This document shows positions 30,882-41,663 of a stretch of 64,000 bases of DNA, in pieces. Below the pieces are notes generated by a model. That model made no database searches. It was not told where the DNA came from and saw nothing but the letters and a program-made list of their open reading frames with translations. Each line of letters starts with the position of its first letter. Position 1 is the first letter of the stretch. The stretch is from contig NZ_JABJRC010000002.1 in assembly GCF_013131805.1 (NCBI RefSeq), positions 930,001 to 994,000 on the forward strand, read 5' to 3'. The translations under genes and the position numbers were made by a program. The DNA is from Kribbella sandramycini (GTDB lineage: Bacteria > Actinomycetota > Actinomycetes > Propionibacteriales > Kribbellaceae).

Positions 30882-32255
30882 ATGGGACTTCTTTCCGCCC
30901 CCGCGGCCGTCGACAAGCGGGAGTACTGGGGGTTCAGTCTTTATGACTGGGCCAACTCCGGGTATGTGACGACTGTTGGCACTGTGCTGTTCGCGCCGTA
31001 TTTGACGTCGGTCGCGGAGACGGCTGCTTGTGGGTACGTCGGGTCTACGGATCGGCCGTGTGACACGAACCTGGAGGTGCTTGGGCTCGGGATCTCGCCT
31101 GGGTCGCTTGCGTTCTACGTGGTGACGGTGGCGACGTTGTTCTCGGCGTTGTTCCTGCCGGTGGTCGGTGCGATCGCGGATCGGCTGGAGCGGAAGAAGC
31201 TGCTGATGTGCGGCTTCGCGTGGACGGGTGCGCTGGCGGCGTCGTGCATGGTGTTCGTCGGCGGCGGGCGCTGGGAGTTGGGGGCGCTGCTGTTGTTCGT
31301 GGGCAATCTGTGCCTCGGGTCGTCGATGGTGGTGTACGACTCGATCCTGATCGACATCGCGCCGCCGGACGATCGGGACGACGTCTCGTCGCGGGCCTGG
31401 GCCTTCGGGTACCTCGGCGGGTTCATCCTGCTCGCGATCAACCTGGGCGTGGTGACGGCGCACGAGGCGCTCGGCATCAGCCAGGGCACCGCCGTCCGGC
31501 TCAGTCTGCTCAGCGCGGGGTTGTGGTGGGGCGCGTTCACGTTCTTCCCGTTCGTCAAACTGCGGAACCGGCCGCCGGCGAACGTCGTCCCGGTGCGGAG
31601 CGGCAGCCTGATCAAGCAGAGCTTCGGCCAGCTCGCGGCGACGCTGAAGCATATGCGCGCCTATCCGGTGACGCTGCTGTTCCTGGTCGCGTACCTGTTC
31701 TTCAACGACGGGATCCAGACGGTCATCTCGGTGTCGTCGACGTACGGCGAGAAGCAGCTCGGGTTCGAGACCCAGGTGCTGATCATGACGATCCTGCTCG
31801 TCCAGTTCATCGCGTTCTTCGGCGCGCTCGCCTTCGGCCGGTTCGCGCGCCGTTTCGGCACCAAGAACACGATCATGGGCGGCCTGGTGGTCTGGATGCT
31901 GATCGTGGTGGCCGGCTTCCTGCTGCCCGAGCGGCAGATCGTGCCGTTCCTGCTGATGGGCGCCGCGATCGGCATCGTGCTCGGCGGCACGCAGGCGCTG
32001 TCCCGGTCGGCCTTCAGCCAGCTGATCCCGAAGGGCCGCGAGGCCGAGTACTTCAGCCTCTACCAGGCCGGTGAGCGCGGGACGTCGTGGCTCGGCACGC
32101 TTGTCTTCGGCCTGGTCCACCAGATCACCGGCTCCTACCGGCCGGCGATCGTGGCGCTCGGGCTGTTCTTCCTGGTGGGGCTGGTGCTGCTCAGCCGCGT
32201 CGACATGCGCAGGGGCATCGACGAGGCCGGCAACACCCAGCCCACCCTGATCTGA
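30882..32255 (+). CDS. MFS transporter, UMF1 (Atg22-like) family
   Basis: A membrane protein of 457 residues with about 12 helices. The N-terminal REYWGFSLYDWANSGYVTTV is the hallmark of the UMF1/Atg22 family; the GAIADRLERKKLLM loop matches MFS motif A, and GRGTSWLG near the C-terminus is also typical. Family members in yeast export amino acids from the vacuole; bacterial substrates are unknown. ATG 30882 was chosen over an open frame that runs back into the repeat array. No strong ribosome site is visible. Confidence 0.9.
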   Translation: MGLLSAPAAVDKREYWGFSLYDWANSGYVTTVGTVLFAPYLTSVAETAACGYVGSTDRPCDTNLEVLGLGISPGSLAFYVVTVATLFSALFLPVVGAIADRLERKKLLMCGFAWTGALAASCMVFVGGGRWELGALLLFVGNLCLGSSMVVYDSILIDIAPPDDRDDVSSRAWAFGYLGGFILLAINLGVVTAHEALGISQGTAVRLSLLSAGLWWGAFTFFPFVKLRNRPPANVVPVRSGSLIKQSFGQLAATLKHMRAYPVTLLFLVAYLFFNDGIQTVISVSSTYGEKQLGFETQVLIMTILLVQFIAFFGALAFGRFARRFGTKNTIMGGLVVWMLIVVAGFLLPERQIVPFLLMGAAIGIVLGGTQALSRSAFSQLIPKGREAEYFSLYQAGERGTSWLGTLVFGLVHQITGSYRPAIVALGLFFLVGLVLLSRVDMRRGIDEAGNTQPTLI

Positions 32256-33674
32256 CTAGGTCGCGTTCGGTCCGACGTCCGCGGCGTTGAGCGGACGCCG
32301 GACCGGCGTGGCCGTCGAGTACTCGTCCGCGCCGACGTCGTACGGCGCTGTCCGGGCCTGGCCGTCGACGTCGTCGGTGACCCGGCTGGAGTGGTTCGCC
32401 GAGACCGCGTTGATGGCGGCGCTGCCGGAGCCGAGCCGGTAGACGCCGTCCGAACCGGCGGCGAGCTTCGGGTCGGCCCGGGTGAAGCCGGACGACGGGA
32501 TCGTGCCGTTCGACGCCGAGCCCCAGAGGATGTTGCCGGAGAAGGTGACACCCGACTGGTACGGCAGGTTGGTCAGCTGACCGCTGCTCCCGACGAGCAG
32601 GTTGTCGCGGATCTGGCAGGCCTGCGGCTGAACCGACCGCTGGCTCTCCCCGGCGATGCCCTCAGAGTTGTTCCGCAGCGTGTTGAGCACGATGACGACC
32701 CGGTCCGGCGCGTCGTTGCCGCGGCGGTCGTCCTCGGGCTCGCCCGGAGTGTGGTCGCGCTCGGTGCCGCTGCCGAGCACGACGCCCGCGCTCCCGACCC
32801 CGTCGACGTAGTTGTTGACGATCAGGTGGTCGTTACCGTAGATGCGAATTCCGTTGTCGCCGCCGAGGATGTAGTTGCTCTCGACCCGGTTGTCGTTACC
32901 GTGCCGGAGCACGATGCCGCCGAGGCTGTTGCGGATCGTGTTGTAGCGGATCGTGTTCCCCGACGCCTTCACCGAGATCGCCTCGGGATCGCCGTCCACC
33001 CGCTCGAACAGGTTGTACTCGACCGTCGCGTCGGCGTCCGCGAGCGCGCGGCTGCTGACGCCGAGCCGGATCGGCTCACCGCCGTTCGAGCCGCTGAAGG
33101 TGTGGTCGCGGAAATGGTTGCGCAGGATGTAGGTGCGCTTGGCGATCACGTCGTCGCCGCCCGGACCGTCGATCACCAGGTAACACCCGACGGAGGACTT
33201 GTCCCGGAAGACGTTCCGGTCGATCTTGACGTCGTCACCGCGGACGACGACCGAGTGGCTGGCCGCGGAGCCGAGCGCGAACTCGTTGCGGGTGAGCCGG
33301 ATCCGGGTCGCGCTGGTGGCCAGGTCGAAGGTCGACGTCTGTTTGAAGACGAAACCGCTGATCGTGATGTTCGACGAGTTCGAGATCACGAAACTCTTCG
33401 AGCCGGTCAGCGTCACCCCGCCCTTGGTCTCGGCCTGGATGGTGATCGGCGAACTCGTGGTGCCGTTGCGGCCGTTGATCGTGATCCCGCTGGAGCCGAC
33501 GGCGTACGAGCCGTTGGCCAGCGTGATCGTGGTGCCGGCGGTGGCCGAGTTGATGGCCGACTGGAGCTGCGACAGCGACGTCACCGGGGCGGCGAAGGCA
33601 GGTCTGACCTGCAGCGCCGCGGCGGTGCCGACACCGACGCCGACGGCGCCGGTCAGGAAGGTACGACGTTTCAT
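32256..33674 (-). CDS. Polysaccharide lyase family 6 (alginate lyase/chondroitinase B-like), secreted
   Basis: A right-handed beta-helix protein of 472 residues. A Tat-type signal (MKRRTFLTGAVG, then cleavage after AFA near 29) exports it. PL6 catalytic residues are visible as Lys236 in ISVKASGNT and Arg257 in VLRHGND, 21 apart, the spacing of the Lys/Arg pair in chondroitinase B. Repeating NTIRYNTIRNS and IVNNYV rungs form the helix. It should cleave uronate polymers by beta-elimination. The second ATG (33674) has GGAG seven bases upstream; the first is at 33677. It is the last gene of the six-gene operon, and its stop abuts that of the transporter gene. Confidence 0.9.
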   Translation of the reverse strand: MKRRTFLTGAVGVGVGTAAALQVRPAFAAPVTSLSQLQSAINSATAGTTITLANGSYAVGSSGITINGRNGTTSSPITIQAETKGGVTLTGSKSFVISNSSNITISGFVFKQTSTFDLATSATRIRLTRNEFALGSAASHSVVVRGDDVKIDRNVFRDKSSVGCYLVIDGPGGDDVIAKRTYILRNHFRDHTFSGSNGGEPIRLGVSSRALADADATVEYNLFERVDGDPEAISVKASGNTIRYNTIRNSLGGIVLRHGNDNRVESNYILGGDNGIRIYGNDHLIVNNYVDGVGSAGVVLGSGTERDHTPGEPEDDRRGNDAPDRVVIVLNTLRNNSEGIAGESQRSVQPQACQIRDNLLVGSSGQLTNLPYQSGVTFSGNILWGSASNGTIPSSGFTRADPKLAAGSDGVYRLGSGSAAINAVSANHSSRVTDDVDGQARTAPYDVGADEYSTATPVRRPLNAADVGPNAT

Positions 33675-33685
33675 CATGAGGCTCC

Positions 33686-34546
33686 TCAACTGCGTGGGCG
33701 GTACAGCTTCCGGTACTCGCTCGGCGTGACCGAGCTGACCTGGCGGAAAACCTTCGAGAAGTACGACTGGTCCATTCCGACGGCGGCGGCGATCTCCTCC
33801 ATCGGTCGTGCGGTGGTGATGAGCTCGCGCTGGGCCCACTCGATCCGGGCCCGCTTGATGTACTGCTTCGGCGACAGCCCGTACTCGGTCCGGAACCGCC
33901 GGACGAAACCGGCCAGATCCTGGCCGTGGCGGGCCGCCAGATCCTCGACGGCGAGCGGGTTGCCGAGGTTGTCCTGGATGTACTGCACGACGCCGGACTC
34001 CGCCGACTGCTGGCCCGCGAGCCGGACCGATCCGGGCGGCGCGCTGTCCAGGTAGTGCGCGAACAGCGCGGTCAGCGCGGAGCGGACGCGCAGCGGCGTC
34101 GCCAGCCCGGGCGGATCGCGATCGGCCGCGCCGACCTGCTCGAACAGGGTGGCCGCCTCGTCGGGCGCCTTGCTCGGCACGATGTAGGGCAGCGTCAGCA
34201 CCTCGCCGATGTCCCGGTCGCCGACCAGCGCGGAGAAGTGCAGCCAATGCTTGCGGAACACGTTGGCGCTGATCGTCTCGTACGACACCGGCACCTCGGC
34301 CGGGAGATAGCACAGCTCCCCCGGCTTCGGGTACAGCTCGACGTCGCCGACGACCAGGCGGCCCTCACCCTCGAGGATCAGGTACAGCCGGGAGAACGGG
34401 TCCGGCTCCAAGGGCCGGGACCACTCCGGGTGCACCTTGGTGATGCGGGCCGCGACCACCAGGTCCAGCCGCAGCCGGTCCAGCTGGGCGCGGATCACCT
34501 CGTCCTCGCTCCGCGTCCGGACCGCCGTCGGCTCCGTCGTACTCAT
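33686..34546 (-). CDS. AraC-family regulator embedded in the PL6 operon
   Basis: A regulator of 286 residues. The N-terminal cupin (about 25-130) has FSRLYLILEGEGRLVVGDVELYPKPGELCYLPAEVP. The C-terminal double helix-turn-helix is LAVEDLAARHGQDLAGFVRRFR and MEEIAAAVGMDQSYFSKVFRQVSSVTPSEYR. It overlaps the upstream PL6 gene by four bases and is followed 11 bases later by the other PL6 gene, so it is made with the enzymes it likely controls. It may sense unsaturated uronate oligomers. Confidence 0.92.
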   Translation of the reverse strand: MSTTEPTAVRTRSEDEVIRAQLDRLRLDLVVAARITKVHPEWSRPLEPDPFSRLYLILEGEGRLVVGDVELYPKPGELCYLPAEVPVSYETISANVFRKHWLHFSALVGDRDIGEVLTLPYIVPSKAPDEAATLFEQVGAADRDPPGLATPLRVRSALTALFAHYLDSAPPGSVRLAGQQSAESGVVQYIQDNLGNPLAVEDLAARHGQDLAGFVRRFRTEYGLSPKQYIKRARIEWAQRELITTARPMEEIAAAVGMDQSYFSKVFRQVSSVTPSEYRKLYRPRS

Positions 34547-35967
34547 GCCGAGTGCGGGCCGACGTCGGCCGCGGTCAAGGGCCCGCGACAGGGGCGGCGC
34601 CGCGAGAACTCGTCCGCGCCGACGTCGGGCCGGCGGGTCCGCCGGTCACCGTCGAGGTCCTCCTCGACATCGCGGTACGACCGGCTCGCCGCGTTGATGG
34701 CCGGGCTGCCCGCCGTCAGCCGGCGGACGCCGTCAGGCCCGGCCGCCAGCTTCGGATCGAGGCGGCGGAACCCGGCGGCGGGGGCGTTGCCGTCGCTTGC
34801 CGCGCCCCAGTGCAGGTTGCCCGACCAGGTGATGCCGTCCTGGAACGGCACGTTCAGAAGTTGCCCGGATTCAGCCACCAGGAGATTGTCCGCGATCGTG
34901 CAACCGAGCGGCGGCAGGGTCCGGTGGCTCTCGCCGCTGATCGCGGTCTGGCAGTCCAGGACCGTGTTCAGCACGATCTCGACGCCGTCCGGCGCGTCGT
35001 TCCCGGTGCGCGAGGTCGGCGGCTCCCCCGGGAAGTGGTCGCGGACGTTCCCGCTGCCGAGAACGACGCCGGTGCCGGCGATCCGCTCGACGTAGTTGTT
35101 CACGATCAGGTGGTCGTTGCCGTAGATCCGGATGCCGTTCTTGCCGGCCAGCAGGTAGTTGCCCTCGACCCGGTTGTCGTTACCGTGCCGCAGCACGATC
35201 CCGCCGAAGCTGTCCCGGATCGTGTTGTGCCGGATGACATTGCCCGAGGACTTCACCGAGATCGCCTCGGGGTCGCCGTTGGCCCGCTCGAACAGGTTCG
35301 ACTCGATCACCGCGCCCGCCGTCGAGAGCGCCCGCGGACTAACGCCCAGCCGAATCGGCTCACCGCCATTGTCACCAGGAAAGCTGTGGTCGCTGAAATG
35401 ATTGCGGTAGACATGGACACCCTGCGCCATCTGGTCGGTGCCGGCGCCCTCGATCCCGAGGTAGATGCCGAGCGTGGTCTTCCCGTGGAAGGCGTTGTGG
35501 TCGATCGTCGAGTGGTCGGCCCGGACCATCAGCCAGTGCAGCCCGGGCAGATCGGCCAGCTGGAAGTCGTTGCGGGTGAGCCGGATCCGGCGGCAGTCCG
35601 GTGGCAGCTCCAGCGTCGTGCTCTGCCGGAACGCGAAACCCTGCAGCGTGATGTCGGCGGACGCCGAGAACACGAAGCTCTGCGCGCCGGTCAGCACGAC
35701 GCCGCCGATCGACTCGGCCCGGAGCGTGATCGGCCGGCCCGGGCGGCCGCGTTTGTTGGTGATCGCGATCGGGTCGGTGACCGGGTAGTGGCCGTCGGCA
35801 ACGGTGATCGTCGTCCCCGGCCCCGCGGTCGCCAGGGCCCGGCCCAGCTCGTCGAGGGTCCGGACGAAGCGCCGGTCGGACGCCGCGGCGACCGCCGGCG
35901 TGGCCGTCGTCACGGCGACTCCGGCGGCGACTGCGCCGGTGGTGGTGAGAAAGGTACGGCGGTTCAT
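34543..35967 (-). CDS. Second polysaccharide lyase family 6 enzyme, secreted
   Basis: A paralogue of the 32256-33674 product, 474 residues. Tat-type signal MNRRTFLTTTGAVAAG with a cut near ATPAVAAA. The catalytic pair is Lys239 (ISVKSSGN) and Arg260 (VLRHGND), again 21 apart, within highly conserved text such as GIRIYGNDHLIVNNYV. Differences cluster in the N-terminal rungs and the C-terminal third, which may alter substrate position or polymer preference. It follows the permease gene by four bases. Two lyases in one locus suggest complementary endo/exo actions. Confidence 0.9.
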   Translation of the reverse strand: MNRRTFLTTTGAVAAGVAVTTATPAVAAASDRRFVRTLDELGRALATAGPGTTITVADGHYPVTDPIAITNKRGRPGRPITLRAESIGGVVLTGAQSFVFSASADITLQGFAFRQSTTLELPPDCRRIRLTRNDFQLADLPGLHWLMVRADHSTIDHNAFHGKTTLGIYLGIEGAGTDQMAQGVHVYRNHFSDHSFPGDNGGEPIRLGVSPRALSTAGAVIESNLFERANGDPEAISVKSSGNVIRHNTIRDSFGGIVLRHGNDNRVEGNYLLAGKNGIRIYGNDHLIVNNYVERIAGTGVVLGSGNVRDHFPGEPPTSRTGNDAPDGVEIVLNTVLDCQTAISGESHRTLPPLGCTIADNLLVAESGQLLNVPFQDGITWSGNLHWGAASDGNAPAAGFRRLDPKLAAGPDGVRRLTAGSPAINAASRSYRDVEEDLDGDRRTRRPDVGADEFSRRRPCRGPLTAADVGPHSA

Positions 35968-35971
35968 GGAG

Positions 35972-36838
35972 TCACCCCTTCAGGGCGCCCGAGGTCAGGC
36001 CCCGGGCGAAGGAACGCTGGAACAGCAGGAAGACCGTCACCGACGGCAGGAGCGCGAGCAGCGAGGCCGCCATCACGACGCCGGGCGTGACGACCGGGTC
36101 GATCCGCAGCGTCCGGAGCGCCAGCGGGAGCGTGTACGCCGAGGAGTTCGTGGCCACCAGCAACGGCAGCAGGTACTGGTCCCAGATCATCGTGAACCCG
36201 AAGACCCCGATCACGCCGAGGGCCGGCCGGCACAGCGGCAGGATGATCTGCCCGAAGATCCGGAACTCGCCGGCGCCGTCGATCCGGGCCGCCTCCTCCA
36301 GCTCGCGCGGCACCTCTTTCATGAACTCGGTCATCACCAGGATCGAGAACGCCCAGGCGCCGAGCGGCACGATCATCCCGGCCAGCGTGCCCATCAGGTT
36401 GAGGTGCAGCAGCGGGACGTCGGCCAGCACGAGCGTCAGCGGCAGCGCGAGGATCTCCTCGGGCAGCATCATCGTGGCCAGGATCGCGACCATCACCAGC
36501 GTCATCAGCGGGAACTTCTTCCGCGCCAGCGCGTATCCGGCGAGCACCGAGACCGCGACCTGGAGCAGCAGCCCGAAGCCGACCACGAAGAACGAGTTCA
36601 GCAGGTACTTGAGGACGCCGTGGTCGAACGCGATCCGGAAGTTGTCCAGCGTCGGGCTCTTCGGCACCACGCTCAGCTGGGTCGGGTCCGAGACGTGGTT
36701 GAACGAGCTGACCAGCAGCGCGAGCAGCGGGCCGGCGAAGACGAAGAACAGCCCCACGTAGATGACGAGTTTCGCGGCCTTGGCGGCCGGGCTCTTGTTC
36801 TCGGTGAGACCGAGCGCGGTCTCGGTGGCGGCACTCAT
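35972..36838 (-). CDS. Oligosaccharide ABC transporter permease, MalG type
   Basis: A permease of 288 residues with six helices. N-terminal cytoplasmic stretch of about 24 residues; EAA loop LEEAARIDGAGEFRIF then IILPLCRP; C-terminal FARGLTSGALKG. Its start overlaps the upstream permease gene by four bases. With its partners it imports the products of PL6 lyases, probably unsaturated uronic acid oligomers. The family is certain; the substrate is inferred from neighbours. Confidence 0.93.
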   Translation of the reverse strand: MSAATETALGLTENKSPAAKAAKLVIYVGLFFVFAGPLLALLVSSFNHVSDPTQLSVVPKSPTLDNFRIAFDHGVLKYLLNSFFVVGFGLLLQVAVSVLAGYALARKKFPLMTLVMVAILATMMLPEEILALPLTLVLADVPLLHLNLMGTLAGMIVPLGAWAFSILVMTEFMKEVPRELEEAARIDGAGEFRIFGQIILPLCRPALGVIGVFGFTMIWDQYLLPLLVATNSSAYTLPLALRTLRIDPVVTPGVVMAASLLALLPSVTVFLLFQRSFARGLTSGALKG

Positions 36839-37806
36839 GCGACTCTCCTTCGCCGGAGCAGCTGGACGCAGACCGTCAGGACGAGCGTCGCGACGAACAG
36901 CAGGACGGCGCCCGCCGAGGCGACCCCGAGCCGGTTCTGCTCGAAGCCGAGTTTGTAGATCAGCGTCATCACGACCTCGGTCGAGCCGTTCGGGCCGCCG
37001 TTCGTGAGCAGGAAGACCTCGGTGAAGGCGCGGAACCCGCGCACCGCGGCCAGTACGAACAGGATCGCGAACACGGCCCGCAGCCCGGGCAGTGTGACGT
37101 GCCGGATCCGCTGCCGGACGGACGCGCCGTCCACGATCGCCGCCTCGTACAGCCCGCGGTCGATCCCGGCGAGGCCGGCCAGGAAGATCATCATGTCGTA
37201 CGGCGCACCGCGCCAGATCCCGGTCACCACGATGGAGGCCAGCGACGTGTCCGGGTCGTTGATGAACCCGGACGGGCCGAGCCCGACCAGCCCGAGCAGC
37301 TGGTTGAGCAGGCCGTCACCGGTCGGGTGGTACATGATCCGCCAGAGTTCGGCGACCACCGCGATCGGGACGACGACCGGCAGGAACGCGGCCGAGCGGA
37401 TGAACGTCAGTTTGCGGGTCTGGCCCTCCACCAGCAGGGCCAGCGCGAAGCCGAGGATCATCGAGCCGAAGGTCTGTCCGACGGCGAGCAGGATCGTGTT
37501 CCAGGTCGCGGCGCGGAAGCCGTCCGACGACAGGATCTCGGTGTAGTTCGCCGCTCCGACGTACAGGTTGCCCAGGTAGGGCCGGACGTCCTGGACCGAC
37601 ATCGAGATGGCCTGCGCCATCGGGATGAACTTGAAGTAGACGAACAGGATCAGGGCCGGGGCGAGGAACAGCCACGGGATCCACCACGAGCCCGACGTCC
37701 TGCGGTTGCGGCGGTGCTGGCGACGCGACGGAGTCCGTCGCGTCGCCGCCGCTGCCGGTTGCTTGTCCCGCCCCGCCGGTCGAGACACTGCTTCCCGGAC
37801 ACTCAC
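36835..37806 (-). CDS. Oligosaccharide ABC transporter permease, MalF type
   Basis: A permease of 323 residues. A long basic N-terminus (RRTPSRRQHRRNRR) of about 40 residues precedes the first helix. The EAA loop is YEAAIVDGASVRQRI then VTLPGLRA, and FLLTNGGPNGSTE is the family segment. The start is GTG 37806, which overlaps the binding-protein stop as GTGA; the open frame continuing upstream is only the shifted frame of that gene. The heterodimer partner is the next gene. Confidence 0.92.
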   Translation of the reverse strand: MSVREAVSRPAGRDKQPAAAATRRTPSRRQHRRNRRTSGSWWIPWLFLAPALILFVYFKFIPMAQAISMSVQDVRPYLGNLYVGAANYTEILSSDGFRAATWNTILLAVGQTFGSMILGFALALLVEGQTRKLTFIRSAAFLPVVVPIAVVAELWRIMYHPTGDGLLNQLLGLVGLGPSGFINDPDTSLASIVVTGIWRGAPYDMMIFLAGLAGIDRGLYEAAIVDGASVRQRIRHVTLPGLRAVFAILFVLAAVRGFRAFTEVFLLTNGGPNGSTEVVMTLIYKLGFEQNRLGVASAGAVLLFVATLVLTVCVQLLRRRRVA

Positions 37807-39128
37807 GATGCCGAGATGCCCTGCTGCTTCAGGGCGTCGGCGAGTTTGCCGTCGAGCTTGGTCAGCTCGGCGGCGACGTCGAGACCGCAATCGGCGATCA
37901 GCGCGTTGATCGTGTCGGCGCTGGCCTGCCGCACCGGCGTCCAGTTCGGAATGCTGGGCGCGTAGCGGCTGTGATCGCGGTAGACCTCGGCGTAGACCTT
38001 CCAGCGCGGGTCTGAGCGGACCGCGCTGACGTCGACGTTCTTGTTCACCGGCAGCTGCACGTTGAAGGCCTTCTCGCCTTCCATGCCGAGCTTCTGCGCA
38101 TCCGGCGAGATGATCCACGAGGCCCAGGCGTTCTGCCCGGCCTCGTTCTTCGAGCCGGCCATCAGGTAGGCGCTGCCGCCCTCGGCCAGCACGGTCGAGT
38201 CCTTGACGCCCTTGGGCACCGGGACGACCTCGTACTTGTCCTTGCCCAGGCTCGCGTCGAACCGCGGCATCAGGTACGGGCCGACGACGTACATCCCGGC
38301 CCGGCCGGACTCGAACGTCTCGTTGGTCGGCGGCGTGTCCATCGTCGCCGCACCGGGCTGGACGACCTTCTCGGTACAGGCCAGGTCCCGGAACCACTTG
38401 GTCGCCGCGACCGACTCCGGCGTCGACATCGCCGGCTTGTACTTGCCGTCGGGCTGCTTGGCGACGAAGTCGCCGCCGGCGGCCCAGAGGAAGTTGGAGA
38501 AGTACCAGGACGCGTACCCGCGCTTGGTCGAGCCGGGCACGGCCAGGCCGAAGGTGTCGTTCTTGCCGTTGCCGTCGGGGTCCTGGGTGGTGAACGCCTT
38601 GGCCAGCGCGACGAACTGGGTCAGATCGGCCGGCGCGGGCAGACCGACCTTGGCCCGCCAGTCCTTGCGGATCATCAGCGCCGAGGCCTGCGCGGAGTAC
38701 GGGACGCCGTACGTCTTGCCGTCGCTGAACTTCGCCGCGGCCAGTGCGGACTCCAGCAGCTGGTCACTGCCGGTGATCTTGGCCAGGTCGACCTCGCGGA
38801 CGATGCCCTGCGTGACCATCGTGCCCAGCTGCGACGAGTCGTTCATGACGATATCCGGCAGGTCCTTCTGCGCGGCCCGCTGGGACAGCTTGGTCTCGAA
38901 GTCGTCGAAGATCGCGGTGACCTCGATCTTGGTCCCGGTCGCCTTCTCGAAGGCCGCCGCGAGCTTCTTCATCCCCTTCTCGCCGTCCCCGCCCGGCGTG
39001 GTCCGGGTCCACAGCTCGAGCGGCGCGCCGGCGTCCTGCTCGACCTTCGCCGGCCCGCTCGCGCCGCACGCGGCGACCGCGAGGGTCACCCCGATCCCCA
39101 CCGCGACCCACTTGATTTTGGTTGCCAT
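37803..39128 (-). CDS. Oligosaccharide ABC transporter solute-binding lipoprotein
   Basis: A 441-residue binding protein. Signal peptide with lipobox AVAAC gives lipid attachment at Cys21. The N-lobe begins LELWTRTTPGGDGEKGM, as in extracellular binding proteins family 1, and conserved FESGRAGMYVVGPYL and GEKAFNVQLPVNKNV complete the fold. It is the first gene of the six-gene PL6 locus and has a good promoter at 39189-39218. It likely captures oligouronides released by the lyases. Confidence 0.93.
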   Translation of the reverse strand: MATKIKWVAVGIGVTLAVAACGASGPAKVEQDAGAPLELWTRTTPGGDGEKGMKKLAAAFEKATGTKIEVTAIFDDFETKLSQRAAQKDLPDIVMNDSSQLGTMVTQGIVREVDLAKITGSDQLLESALAAAKFSDGKTYGVPYSAQASALMIRKDWRAKVGLPAPADLTQFVALAKAFTTQDPDGNGKNDTFGLAVPGSTKRGYASWYFSNFLWAAGGDFVAKQPDGKYKPAMSTPESVAATKWFRDLACTEKVVQPGAATMDTPPTNETFESGRAGMYVVGPYLMPRFDASLGKDKYEVVPVPKGVKDSTVLAEGGSAYLMAGSKNEAGQNAWASWIISPDAQKLGMEGEKAFNVQLPVNKNVDVSAVRSDPRWKVYAEVYRDHSRYAPSIPNWTPVRQASADTINALIADCGLDVAAELTKLDGKLADALKQQGISAS

Positions 39129-39151
39129 CCCGCCCGCTCCTGTCCACCGAA

Positions 39152-39218
39152 GAACTGCATTTGTACTTTTTGCAGCTCATTTCGTCGGAAGATAGCGCTT
39201 TCCAAGCCGGATGGTCAA
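39152..39218 (-). promoter_or_regulatory. Promoter and operator-like inverted repeat of the PL6/ABC operon
   Basis: On the minus strand, TTGACC (39218-39213) and TATCTT (39194-39189) are separated by 18 bases, a good housekeeping-type promoter. Just downstream, arms GAACTGCA (39152-39159) and TGCAGCTC (39171-39178) pair at seven of eight positions, overlapping the expected transcript start. A repressor or AraC-type site is likely. Confidence 0.6.
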
Positions 39219-39244
39219 TGAGTCATCGGATCTCTGGCGTGGCG

Positions 39245-39730
39245 TCAGCGGGTCGGAGTGGAACCGGGACTCCGGAAATTCCCCGGAACGACGCCGCCTT
39301 GCCGCACTGTCGTCGCCGTCAGCTGCCCGTCGGCATCCTGGCCGTTGACCACCACCTGCTCCCCCGCTTTCAGGTCGCTCGCCGTGCCCTTGGCGGTGAT
39401 GTCGTACGTTGTCTCACCGGTGAGTTTCACCGTCACCTCACCGGTCTGCGTCTTGACCACCAACTGACTGTCAGTGGCCGAGACGACCGTGCCGACCGTC
39501 GCCGCTCCAGGGCCCTGCCCTTGGCCCTGGCCGCGGAAACCGCCGTACCCGCCAGGCCCGCGACCGGCTTGGTTTTGCGTACTCTCCGTAGCGAGGGCGG
39601 CATGCAGACCCGCACCTCCGGCGAGCCCGAGGGCCAGGACAACGATGCCCGCGAGGACCGCCGTGGCGACCGGGAGGGCGACTGTCTGCTTGGGTTTCAG
39701 CGCGGCCTCGAACTCTTCGTTGCTGCTCAT
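39245..39730 (-). CDS. Membrane-anchored DUF5666-like protein
   Basis: A protein of 161 residues with one hydrophobic helix at about 17-45, then a Gly/Gln-rich linker (GRGPGGYGGFRGQGQGQG), then a small beta domain: VGTVVSATDSQLVVKTQTGE and LKAGEQVVVNGQ, the DUF5666 type. The function is unknown. It follows the MacB-like permease gene closely; GTG 39748 would overlap that stop as GTGA, but ATG 39730 gives a cleaner cytoplasmic N-terminus (MSSNEEFEAAL). It is probably an accessory of the export system. Confidence 0.75.
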   Translation of the reverse strand: MSSNEEFEAALKPKQTVALPVATAVLAGIVVLALGLAGGAGLHAALATESTQNQAGRGPGGYGGFRGQGQGQGPGAATVGTVVSATDSQLVVKTQTGEVTVKLTGETTYDITAKGTASDLKAGEQVVVNGQDADGQLTATTVRQGGVVPGNFRSPGSTPTR

Positions 39731-39744
39731 GGCGAACGTGCCTC

Positions 39745-41659
<1,915 letters not shown>

Positions 41660-41663
<4 letters not shown>

